A stretch of DNA of 64,000 bases, taken from Aporhodopirellula aestuarii. Its GTDB lineage: Bacteria; Planctomycetota; Planctomycetia; Pirellulales; Pirellulaceae. Shown here piece by piece: positions 17,163-25,370 of this stretch. The stretch lies in NCBI RefSeq assembly GCF_023701485.1, contig NZ_JAMQBK010000036.1:1-64000 (forward strand). The letters run 5' to 3'. The position numbers and the translations under genes were made by a program. Under the pieces are notes generated by a model, which did not search any database, had not been told where the DNA came from, and was given only the letters and a program-made list of their open reading frames with translations. Numbering within the stretch: position 1 is the first letter of the stretch; every line of letters starts with the position of its first letter.

Positions 17163-18380
17163 ATGTCGTCCATCGAGTTGAACACCATTCCCGAAGCCGT
17201 TGAGGCAATCGCTCGTGGCGAGGTTATCATCGTCATTGACGCCGAAGACCGGGAGAACGAGGGCGACTTCATCTGTGCGGCCGAGAAAGCAACCGTCGAG
17301 ACGATTAATTTCATTCTCGGCGGGCGGGGCCAATTGTGTGCCCCGATCCTGCCCGACTTATGCAAAAAGCTGGAACTCAGTCCGGTTGTGGCGACGAACA
17401 ACGCACCCTTGCAGACCGCGTTCTTAACTCCGATCGATATCGCGACGGCGCGGACCGGAATCACCGCGGCTGAACGCAGCGAGACGATCCGCAGGTTAAC
17501 GCACGACGATGTCAAGGTTGAGGATTTTGTCCGGCCGGGACACGTTTATCCATTGCTGGCGAAAGAGGGCGGCGTGCTGCGTCGGGCCGGACACACCGAG
17601 GCGGCAGTCGATTTGGCCCGCATGGCGGGACTCAAACCGGCCGGGGTTTTGTGTGAGATTCTGAACGAGTCGGGAGACCGCGCTTCGCGTGACGATTTGT
17701 CGCGTTTGGCGAAAGAACACGACCTTAAAATCATCAGCATTGAACACCTGATCGCTCACCGCCGCGTCAGTGAGAAGCTGATCAAGCGAGCGGCAACGTC
17801 CACACTGCCGACTCACTACGGCGACTTCGAAATCATCGTCTATTCGGTCGACTACGAAGAACAGGAACCGATCGCGTTGGTGTTTGGTGATTTGACGGCG
17901 CCCGGACCGGCGCCGTTGGTGCGGATGCACAGCAGTTGTTTTACCGGCGATCTCGTTGCCTCGCTGCGTTGCGATTGCGGCGATCAATTGCACATGGCCC
18001 TTGATATGATCAGTCACGAGGGACGGGGCGTGTTGGTGTATCTGCCTCAAGAAGGTCGGGGCATCGGGCTGGCACAAAAAATCCGAGCGTACGCGCTGCA
18101 GGACAACGGGCTCGATACCGTCGAGGCCAACCATGCACTTGGTTTCAAAGCCGATATGCGTGACTACGGTATCGGGCTTCAGATCCTCAAGGATTTGGGT
18201 TTGAATGAAGTCCGTTTGTTGACCAACAACCCCAAGAAGACCAAAGCGTTCAATCTGCGTGGGTTTGATTTGAAGGTTGTCGATCAAGTGCCGATCGTGC
18301 CGACGGTGAACAAACACAATCAGCGCTATCTCGAAACCAAACGCGAAAAGATGGGCCACCAATTGCCACCGCTTTCGTGA
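17163..18380 (+). CDS. ribBA: Bifunctional 3,4-dihydroxy-2-butanone-4-phosphate synthase / GTP cyclohydrolase II
   Basis: 405 residues. The N-terminal half (about 1-200) is RibB: it carries DAEDRENEGD, which binds metal and ribulose 5-phosphate, plus 'RPGHVYPL' and 'HTEAAVDLARMAGLKPAGVLCEI'. The C-terminal half (about 205-400) is RibA: 'HSSCFTGDLVASLRCDCG' holds the three zinc-binding cysteines, and 'LPQEGRGIGLAQKIRAY' and 'LLTNNPKKTKAF' line the GTP site. The protein supplies both precursors of riboflavin. I chose the ATG at 17163; an in-frame GTG at 17142 adds seven residues with no family support. No FMN riboswitch was seen upstream. The stop codon overlaps the next start (GTGA). Confidence 0.96.
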   Translation: MSSIELNTIPEAVEAIARGEVIIVIDAEDRENEGDFICAAEKATVETINFILGGRGQLCAPILPDLCKKLELSPVVATNNAPLQTAFLTPIDIATARTGITAAERSETIRRLTHDDVKVEDFVRPGHVYPLLAKEGGVLRRAGHTEAAVDLARMAGLKPAGVLCEILNESGDRASRDDLSRLAKEHDLKIISIEHLIAHRRVSEKLIKRAATSTLPTHYGDFEIIVYSVDYEEQEPIALVFGDLTAPGPAPLVRMHSSCFTGDLVASLRCDCGDQLHMALDMISHEGRGVLVYLPQEGRGIGLAQKIRAYALQDNGLDTVEANHALGFKADMRDYGIGLQILKDLGLNEVRLLTNNPKKTKAFNLRGFDLKVVDQVPIVPTVNKHNQRYLETKREKMGHQLPPLS

Positions 18381-18835
18381 GCAGCAGGTTTACCATTTCG
18401 CTGCACCGTGTCGCGACCGTCGGCTATGTCAGGTCCGATGTCGATCGTGACGCAGCGGCGAACTCGCCGGTCGGCGACCATCTGGATTGGTTTTTCGAAG
18501 TCACGCCCCATCCAGGGTCGCTTTTGACGACGTTTGCGTCCCCGCCCGCGTGCGATGGTGCACCGGTCATCCACGCAGTGAGATTAGTGGATCACCGTGT
18601 CCGTTATCTCGACCATGACGGCGAACTTTCGGGGAATCGTGGCTGCGTGCAGCGGCTGGTTACTGGCCGGTGCCACTTGGTTTCCGACAATGAGTCGCGA
18701 TTCGTCTTTCGTCCGGTCTCGTTTGAGTTCCTGCACGCAATGAGCGTGGAGTCAGCCGAGGACAATTTGGACCCGATACGAGAGCGGTTGCGGCGAGTCT
18801 TGGCGCCACTCGACGAGATCGAGATACGAACCTAA
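18377..18835 (+). CDS. Conserved hypothetical protein, possibly LigD N-terminal phosphoesterase-like
   Basis: 152 residues, starting with GTG inside the ribBA stop codon (GTGA overlap), so probably co-translated with ribBA. 'GDHLDWFFEV', then 'LLTTFASPP', then 'DHRVRYLDHDGELSGNRGCVQRLVTG' recalls short planctomycete proteins annotated as LigD-N or DNA-ligase-D 3'-phosphoesterase-like, in which 'HWDLMLE' is followed by 'L.YLDYEGPVSG.RG.V'. The catalytic His of that fold is not obvious here. I therefore treat the family link as tentative and the function as unknown. Its 3' end meets the convergent helicase gene with an 8-base gap. Confidence 0.6.
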   Translation: MSSRFTISLHRVATVGYVRSDVDRDAAANSPVGDHLDWFFEVTPHPGSLLTTFASPPACDGAPVIHAVRLVDHRVRYLDHDGELSGNRGCVQRLVTGRCHLVSDNESRFVFRPVSFEFLHAMSVESAEDNLDPIRERLRRVLAPLDEIEIRT

Positions 18836-18843
18836 GCGTTCGT

Positions 18844-21276
18844 TTACGGATTCGACGCGTCGACCAGTTCGAGTTTGGCAAACGCGAGCCGAAAGGTCTG
18901 TTCGCTCTCGTTATCGGAGAAGCGGATTTTGGCGGTGCGTTTGGGACCGCGTCCGGTCAGTTCGGTAATCGTCCCTTCGCCGTACTCGGGATGACGCACC
19001 GTGCTGCCTTCGCGATACGCACCCAGCGGCACGCGGTCGGACGAGAGCATTTCGCTTGCGGTCGTTAACGCCGACGCCAGCGCGGCCGAGTTTCGCTTCG
19101 GCTTTGGCTTCGCTGCCGGTTCATCCAGGTAGACTTCCGGAATCACCGAGGCGGCGTCGGAGGTCGTTTTGGGGAGTCGGTCGACCGTGGACGGCGGTGT
19201 CTTTGGGCCGCCGATCGAGGACGTGTTCGTAACGGCGGTTTCGGACGAGTACTCCTGTTCAGCTTCCTCTTCGGGAGCGGGTTCCTGAACCAGATCCCAC
19301 GATTCAGGGTAGTCGTCGTCAACGGATTCATCAAAGAAATCGCGATCCGCGTGCGACTCGATCACATTCATGTCCGCTCGCGGCAATTCGCTCAAAAACA
19401 TGCTCGGGATGGCAACTCGAATGTCACCACGCATGCTGCGTCGTTTGGCGTAGCTCAATTGCAGCCACTGTTTTGCTCGCGTGATTCCGACGAACAATAA
19501 CCGACGTTCTTCTTCGAGTTGTTGGTCGTCTTGCTTGCTGCGGTAATGTGGCAACAGGTCATCTTCGACCGCGATCAAGAACACGCGAGGAAACTCGAGT
19601 CCCTTGGCGGCGTGCAGCGTCATCAGTGTCACGCGGTTGTTGCTGTCCTCGAATTTATCGGTGTCGGAGACCAACGCGACCTGTTCCAAAAACGCCTCAA
19701 GTGAACCGTCTTCGGGATTCATGCGATCGAATTCGACCGCGGCGGAAAGAAACTCGTCGACGTTTTCGATCGGATTGGAGTCCTCTTTTTCGACCGTGGT
19801 GCGTTCGAGAAACGCAATGTATTTGGTTTCTTCGACAAGGTAGCGAACGAGTTCTTCAAGCGACGCGGTCGCTTTCTTTCGCAGTCGATCGTAGAGCGAC
19901 ACGAAACTGCGCACCATCGTTTTGGAACGTTTGGAAAGCGTGTCGATTTCGTCGGCCCGCCGGGCCGCTTCGAGCATCGGGATCCGCTCCGCGTCAGCGA
20001 ACGATTGCAGTCGACCGAGGGTGGTCGCGCCGATGCTGCGGGTGGGCGTGTTGATGACCCGTTGTAACGCGACGTCGTGCGACGGGTTGTTGATCAGGTG
20101 CAGATACGCGAGCAGGTCTTTGACCTCTTTACGTTGATAGAACTCAACGCCGTTGACGATCTGGTAGGGCAATCCGCGATTGCGAAGTGCATGTTCGAGT
20201 GAGCGGGTTAACGCGTTCATGCGACAGAAGATCGCGAAGTCGCGAGGTTCGGCGTTGCCCGTGATCATCTGGGCGGCGATCTCGTCGGCGATCGCGTCGG
20301 CTTCTTCGTAACCGTCCTGATATTGCCGGAGGATCACGTTTTCGCCATCGGGGTTCTCGGTGTAGAGTTCCTTGGCTTTGCGACGACGGTTGTGCCGGAT
20401 CAATTGGTCGGCGACAGCGAGGATGTTGGGCGTGCTGCGGTAGTTTTGCTCCAATCGGACCGTTTTGACGTTGGGATAGTCTTTCTCGAAATCAAGAATG
20501 TTGTTCAGGTCGGCGCCACGCCAACCGTAAATCGATTGGTCCGGGTCCCCTGTGACGGCGAGGTTGGGGTGATCGACGGACATCGCGCGGACGATCGCGT
20601 ACTGCGCCAGGTTCGTGTCCTGGTATTCGTCGACCATGATGTATTTCAGCTTCGCATCGAGTTCCCCGCGGACCTCGGGGTTTTCACGTAGCAAACGTGC
20701 GAAGTGATACAACAGATCATCGAAATCCACCGCATTGGCGAGGAGCAGTTGTTCTTGATAGACCGGGTAAACGCGAGCGGCGACGGTGTCGCTGGCCCGA
20801 CCGGACTGTTGTTGCATGCTCTCGGGAGTGATCAGGCGGTTTTTCGCCTTGGAAATCGCCGAGGCGATTTGTTCGGGGGTCGCGTGGCTAGTCGAGACCC
20901 CTGCGGCCTGGATCGCCCGCTTCATCGCCGAGCGCGAATCGGACATGTCGTAAATGGAGTAATTCTCGGCCAAGCCCACAAAGGATGCGTATCGGCGAAG
21001 CTGTTGGGCACAGAATCGGTGAAACGTGCCCATCCACACGGGCTGGTTGGGCGCGAGCAGGTTCACTCGCATCCGCATCTCATCGGCGGCTTTGTTGGTG
21101 AACGTCAAGGCCGCGATCTGCCAGGGACGCACCCCCTGGTTGAGCATGTAGGCGATCCGGTGGGTGACCACGCGGGTCTTACCACTACCTGGGCCGGCGA
21201 TGATGAGCAGCGGTCCGTCGACGTGCGTGACCGCATCAGCCTGGGCCGGGGTCAGGTTTTGAGTGATTGCATCCAT
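18844..21276 (-). CDS. pcrA: ATP-dependent 3'-5' DNA helicase UvrD/PcrA
   Basis: 810 residues. Superfamily 1A motifs appear in order: Q-motif region 'LTPAQADAVTHVDGPLLIIAG', Walker A GPGSGKT, 'ALTFTNKAADEM' (Ia), Walker B 'VDEYQDTN', 'GDPDQSIYGWRGA' (III), 'LEQNYRST' (IV), 'LMTLHAAKGLEFPRVFL' (V) and 'EERRLLFVGITRAK' (VI). The C-terminal 'GSTVRHPEYGEGTITELTGRG' is the Tudor-like domain that lets PcrA/UvrD contact RNA polymerase. The enzyme unwinds DNA in nucleotide excision and mismatch repair and clears stalled forks. The ATG at 21276 was chosen because helicase homology begins there; a 39-residue upstream extension is not helicase-like. A poorly conserved acidic linker (about residues 660-730) precedes the C-terminal domain. 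Confidence 0.96.
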   Translation of the reverse strand: MDAITQNLTPAQADAVTHVDGPLLIIAGPGSGKTRVVTHRIAYMLNQGVRPWQIAALTFTNKAADEMRMRVNLLAPNQPVWMGTFHRFCAQQLRRYASFVGLAENYSIYDMSDSRSAMKRAIQAAGVSTSHATPEQIASAISKAKNRLITPESMQQQSGRASDTVAARVYPVYQEQLLLANAVDFDDLLYHFARLLRENPEVRGELDAKLKYIMVDEYQDTNLAQYAIVRAMSVDHPNLAVTGDPDQSIYGWRGADLNNILDFEKDYPNVKTVRLEQNYRSTPNILAVADQLIRHNRRRKAKELYTENPDGENVILRQYQDGYEEADAIADEIAAQMITGNAEPRDFAIFCRMNALTRSLEHALRNRGLPYQIVNGVEFYQRKEVKDLLAYLHLINNPSHDVALQRVINTPTRSIGATTLGRLQSFADAERIPMLEAARRADEIDTLSKRSKTMVRSFVSLYDRLRKKATASLEELVRYLVEETKYIAFLERTTVEKEDSNPIENVDEFLSAAVEFDRMNPEDGSLEAFLEQVALVSDTDKFEDSNNRVTLMTLHAAKGLEFPRVFLIAVEDDLLPHYRSKQDDQQLEEERRLLFVGITRAKQWLQLSYAKRRSMRGDIRVAIPSMFLSELPRADMNVIESHADRDFFDESVDDDYPESWDLVQEPAPEEEAEQEYSSETAVTNTSSIGGPKTPPSTVDRLPKTTSDAASVIPEVYLDEPAAKPKPKRNSAALASALTTASEMLSSDRVPLGAYREGSTVRHPEYGEGTITELTGRGPKRTAKIRFSDNESEQTFRLAFAKLELVDASNP

Positions 21277-21868
21277 GCGGCCCAGGATACCCGACCTAGC
21301 CAGGAATGGGCAACTTGCAAAAACGGCGTGTTTTGATGCGGTTGCCCGGTGGCCGAATTCCAAATGCCTCACCCACAACCGGGGCGATGGCACATTGTTC
21401 GGGGCCCGGTTTCGATGCTGTCGGGGAGGGTTCGGAATGAGCGTCGAAGGCGGAGCGGTGGGGTGACACGGTTCGAGCTTCGGGAATGTGATGTTTGAGT
21501 GTTTTTGTCAGGTTCAGGCGGGTCCCTGTCAGGAATCCCAGCCCGCCTTGGAGAATTCTGAGCGTCTTTGTCGCACTTAGCCAAACTTCTGTGGCGATTC
21601 GCTTGCGTGGGATCGAATAGAACGTACGTTTTAACGTCGCCCCGAGTCGTACGTATCGCGACGCCTTGCGGTGATAAAGAAGGATGTCTGTCCCCTTGAA
21701 GGGCGGCGCGGTGTGTCGCGTCGGCCCGAGTTGCCGGCACCGTGGCAACCAACTGAGCGACGATCTGGTCACGTTCTGCGTTGCCCCAGCGGAATGACCA
21801 ACAAAAACCCCGGTTCTTGAAACAAGAACCGGGGTTTTTTTAATTGATTCGCCAGTGCACCGCGGTGA
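21277..21868. other. Intergenic region upstream of pcrA, containing a terminator
   Basis: About 590 bases. The right end holds a strong hairpin terminator (listed separately) for the minus-strand gene above it. The remaining 525 bases upstream of pcrA contain two overlapping minus-strand frames (158 and 127 codons) that match nothing I recognise and look unlike proteins. It may be promoter DNA or a decayed repeat. Confidence 0.5.
21803..21839 (-). terminator. Rho-independent terminator, 17-bp perfect stem
   Basis: A 17-base stem (21803-21819 with 21823-21839) closes an AAA loop. It contains a CCCCGGTTCTTG arm and is flanked by A and T runs on the two sides, so it can terminate in either direction. 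It lies 30 bases after the stop of the SHD1-domain gene on the minus strand, its most likely client. Confidence 0.92.
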
Positions 21869-23686
21869 TTAAGGAACCAGCAGCGCCGTGCCAGTGACCG
21901 CGGCGGCTTGATACCAAGCACCCTTCACGCTGAGCGGTACCGGTGGGATGATCCACGGGGCACAGTTACCCGGTCGATAGTAACCCAATGCGTACTGGCA
22001 TTCGTGTGGCGAGTGGACACCCATCTTGTATGGCAACACGGCGATGTTCAAGAAGAAGTGTGCCGAGGAGATGATCGGTTGGGCTAGCGGGCCGGCGGTG
22101 TGTCCGTATCGTTCCAAGTTGACTTCTTCGAAATACAGCGGTTTGTGACAGAGGTTTGATGCGGTGTAAGTCATCGTGGTCGGCGTCCACTGACGTGGCG
22201 TGTATGCGACCTGTTCGATCAAGCACTCGGTGGGCAATCCCCAGTTCTGCGAGATGTAGGCGAGGTCCGGTTCGCTGAGTCGGTTCAGTGGGATTTCCTC
22301 ACGGGTGCCACGGTCGGTAACGATGACCGCTTTTTCGTAAGCGAGATCGTCGAGTCGTCCGGTGCCGAGCGAACGCCCTTCGATGCTTCTCCACGTCCGT
22401 GATTTTTGCTTGGTGTCAAATTTGCCTTTGAGTTTTTCAAACTCGTCGTAGTCGATCACGTCGGGACGAAACGGTGGGCTTGGGTCGAGCGAGACTTGAT
22501 CGATCGTTGCCGCACGGATTCGTTTGCGAAAATCTTCGCACGACAGTCCCGTGCCGCTATTGGTCGGGCCATCCTGTTCGGGTGCGAATAATGGCGACGC
22601 GAAATCGCGATCGTCACGGCCTCCGTCGTCATAGCGATCCATTTCGCGTTCGTCGTTGCTGCGACCAAACGGGTTGGGCGCGAACGTGTCGCGATCCGAT
22701 GGCGAGTCTTCGAATTCATCCTGCATGTCGCTCGGATCGATCGGTTGCAGAGATTTCGAAGGTGGTTCGGGGAGTTCTTCGGGTTCGTTTTGCAGCATGT
22801 CCCGAATGGAAGGATCGTTCGGCGAAGGTTGTTGCGACGGCGATGGGTCAGCCGATGGGCCGCCTTCAAATAAACGTTCGAGGTCGTTGGAAGGTCCTCC
22901 GAAGTTTGGCTCCGGTGTAGCCGGTGGTGCCATCTGTTGCGGCTGGCTCGGTGCCGGTAACTCTTGAAAGTTGTTCGGTTCAGGGACGCGGAACGACGGT
23001 CCGGGGTGGATCATTTCCGTGTCCGATGGTGGTGTCGCGGTGCTGTCTCGGAATGCATTACCAGGCAACGAAAATCCGCCGGAGGCTGATTCAGATTGTT
23101 GCATCCAAGCGACGCGTTGGAGGTCGGCGGATGGTTGTTGACGCAGCTGATTCGGTTGAACTTCGGCCATGGCCCCGCGAGATTCCACGCGGGCATGATC
23201 GGCGGCGGTCGCGACGATGCGAGCCGTGTGCGATTGCGTAGCGGGTTGTTCAAACGCGGCATCGCTGATTTCGCGGGCTTGTTCGGCGGCGATCTGAGGG
23301 CTGGTCCGCCACTGCAGGTTCCATCCAGGTCGCTGGGCCGGAGTGCTGGCGGAAGCCGCGTTGTTGATCGTGCTCGGATACATTGCCGAGGATCGCACTT
23401 TGGGCACCGGGCGGAGGCCGGGATTGCCGTTCCAGCCTGAGGTGCCGGAATGCGAATATTGAGAAGCCTGGTTTGTGGCGGCGAGATCTCGTTGCGAGTA
23501 GCTGCCGGGGTATTGTGCTGACACAGGCGAGAAGGCGCTGCCGCCGAGCCACAGTCCGCAAACGGCGATGGCGATCGCCGCGCGGGATGTTCGCGGGCGG
23601 TGCCGCGAAACGAGCGAGCTAGTTTGTGTCGCCCGAATGGACGTCCGGGCTGTAGTTGGGCGCTTCTTGGGTGATCGCAATGTCAT
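21869..23686 (-). CDS. Secreted or membrane-anchored SHD1-domain protein of planctomycete type
   Basis: 605 residues. A long basic N-terminus leads into a hydrophobic segment ([23 protein letters not shown]), a signal peptide or anchor. Residues about 60-370 are low-complexity, rich in Pro, Ser, Gln and Asp. About 420-480 reads '[19 protein letters not shown]...[25 protein letters not shown]', matching the SHD1 (SLA1 homology 1) module common in planctomycetes. The last 120 residues, with '[40 protein letters not shown]', look like a conserved planctomycete domain with one hydrophobic stretch. No enzyme motif is visible. The start overlaps the guaB coding sequence by 68 bases; no later ATG, GTG or TTG would preserve the signal segment. 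Function unknown. Confidence 0.85.
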   Translation of the reverse strand: MTLRSPKKRPTTARTSIRATQTSSLVSRHRPRTSRAAIAIAVCGLWLGGSAFSPVSAQYPGSYSQRDLAATNQASQYSHSGTSGWNGNPGLRPVPKVRSSAMYPSTINNAASASTPAQRPGWNLQWRTSPQIAAEQAREISDAAFEQPATQSHTARIVATAADHARVESRGAMAEVQPNQLRQQPSADLQRVAWMQQSESASGGFSLPGNAFRDSTATPPSDTEMIHPGPSFRVPEPNNFQELPAPSQPQQMAPPATPEPNFGGPSNDLERLFEGGPSADPSPSQQPSPNDPSIRDMLQNEPEELPEPPSKSLQPIDPSDMQDEFEDSPSDRDTFAPNPFGRSNDEREMDRYDDGGRDDRDFASPLFAPEQDGPTNSGTGLSCEDFRKRIRAATIDQVSLDPSPPFRPDVIDYDEFEKLKGKFDTKQKSRTWRSIEGRSLGTGRLDDLAYEKAVIVTDRGTREEIPLNRLSEPDLAYISQNWGLPTECLIEQVAYTPRQWTPTTMTYTASNLCHKPLYFEEVNLERYGHTAGPLAQPIISSAHFFLNIAVLPYKMGVHSPHECQYALGYYRPGNCAPWIIPPVPLSVKGAWYQAAAVTGTALLVP

Positions 23687-25103
23687 GCGGGTGGTTCTCC
23701 CTCACCGTGGCTGCCGAAACGCGAATGAATTTCGCGTCGCGACGTAGTTCTTCGATCGTCCGTGTACCGATGTAACCCATGCCGGCCCGTAGTCCACCAA
23801 CGAGTTGGTAGGCATAGTCCGACAGCGGTCCTTTGAACGGCACGCGCCCTTCGACGCCCTCGGGGACAAGTTTGCCCGCTTCGGTGTTTTTCTGGCGGTA
23901 CCGGTCACTGCTTCCCTTCACCATCGCACCCATCGATCCCATCCCCCGGTACGCTTTGAACGTTCGACCTTGGTAGAGGATCATCTTGCCGGGGCTCTCG
24001 GCGAGACCGGCAAATAGGCTGCCAATCATGACCGTGCTCGCCCCGGCGGCGAGTGCTTTCGTGATGTCACCGCTGAAGCGAATGCCGCCGTCCGCGATGA
24101 CAGGAATGTTTTGTTTATGAGCGACTTGCACGGCATTTAAAATCGCCGTCACCTGCGGCACTCCGATGCCACTGATCACGCGTGTCGTACAAATCGACCC
24201 GGGTCCGATGCCGACCTTCACCGCGTCAGCTCCCGCAGCGATTAAATCCGCTGCCCCCTGAGCCGTCGCGACGTTCCCCGCCACAACATCGATGTCCCAT
24301 GCTTTGTTCGTTTTGATTTCTCTGACGGTGTCGATCACGTTTTTGCTGTGCCCGTGAGCGGAATCGACCACCAGTAGGTCGACGCCCTGAGCGATCAGTC
24401 GTTCGGCGCGTTCGAAATCTCCCACGCCGATCGCGGCTCCGACACGCAGTCGGCCCAGCGGATCTTTGCATGCCCGCGGGAACCGCTTCATCATGTCGAT
24501 GTCGCGAATCGTGATTAACCCCGTCAGTTTTCTTTCTTCGTCAATCAGGAGAAGTTTCTCTACCCTTTTTTCCGTTAAAATCTTCTCAGCTTGCGCAAGA
24601 CTCACATTTCCCACAGCCGTAACCAAATTATTTTTAGTCATGACTTCGGAAACGGGCAGGTTTGGGTCCTCGAGGAACCGCAAATCTCGCCGCGTGAGGA
24701 TGCCGACGAGGGTGCGATCCGCCGTCACAATGGGGATACCGGAGACATTGGCCCGGTCCATCAGCTCGGCCGCTTTGCCGACCTGTTCCTCCGGCGAGAG
24801 GGTGACGGGGTCGACGATGATCCCGTTGGCGGACCGTTTGACCTTGAGAACTTCCTCGGTTTGCTGCCGCACCGAGAGGTTTTTGTGGACGATGCCCAAA
24901 CCGCCTTCTTTGGCCAACGCGATCGCCATTTCCGCTTCGGTCACGGTGTCCATCGGCGAGGAAATCAGCGGGATTTGCAGCCGAATTCGTTGCGTCAGTT
25001 GGCTGCTGACATCGACTTCGCTGGGCACGACCTCACTGTAGGCGGGGAGCAGCAGGACGTCGTCAAAGGTGATGCCGAGGTCGCCGATTTTGTCGTGAAA
25101 CAT
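23619..25103 (-). CDS. guaB: Inosine-5'-monophosphate dehydrogenase
   Basis: 494 residues, full length for IMPDH. It oxidises IMP to XMP with NAD+, the committed step of GMP synthesis. '[15 protein letters not shown]' starts the barrel. Two CBS domains sit at about 95-205 ('[11 protein letters not shown]', '[11 protein letters not shown]'). The catalytic loop '[17 protein letters not shown]' contains the active-site Cys, and '[10 protein letters not shown]' and '[12 protein letters not shown]' belong to the flap and substrate region. The ATG at 25103 is the homology start; 43 upstream in-frame residues are not IMPDH-like. The 3' end overlaps the next gene on the same strand by 68 bases. The divergent neighbour is ftsK. 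Confidence 0.97.
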   Translation of the reverse strand: MFHDKIGDLGITFDDVLLLPAYSEVVPSEVDVSSQLTQRIRLQIPLISSPMDTVTEAEMAIALAKEGGLGIVHKNLSVRQQTEEVLKVKRSANGIIVDPVTLSPEEQVGKAAELMDRANVSGIPIVTADRTLVGILTRRDLRFLEDPNLPVSEVMTKNNLVTAVGNVSLAQAEKILTEKRVEKLLLIDEERKLTGLITIRDIDMMKRFPRACKDPLGRLRVGAAIGVGDFERAERLIAQGVDLLVVDSAHGHSKNVIDTVREIKTNKAWDIDVVAGNVATAQGAADLIAAGADAVKVGIGPGSICTTRVISGIGVPQVTAILNAVQVAHKQNIPVIADGGIRFSGDITKALAAGASTVMIGSLFAGLAESPGKMILYQGRTFKAYRGMGSMGAMVKGSSDRYRQKNTEAGKLVPEGVEGRVPFKGPLSDYAYQLVGGLRAGMGYIGTRTIEELRRDAKFIRVSAATVRENHPHDIAITQEAPNYSPDVHSGDTN

Positions 25104-25370
25104 GGATGGGGTGCCGTTTCCGAGGGAGGGTGTGTCGGGAAGGCGAGAGATTATGACGCGAAATCGAAGTCTGTTGTAGGGCGGGATGCGAAGATGACGA
25201 AGAAAGGGGAAGAAGCGCTTGGAAGCGAGCAACTAGCGGTTCGCTACTAGCAATTAGCGGGGTGGAGAAGGCCGGCTTTTCCGCACCCGTTTCGTTTCCG
25301 AATTGTCTTCGAATCGAGAGCACGCGCGTCGTGCCACCTGTTTCTACGTACCTACAGCTCAGCCCTCGCC

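Noticed and set aside
21296-21772. Minus-strand frames of 158 and 127 codons between pcrA and the terminator.
   Set aside because: Two different frames overlap, both basic and Pro/Arg/Ser-rich without domains; more likely non-coding or a decayed repeat.
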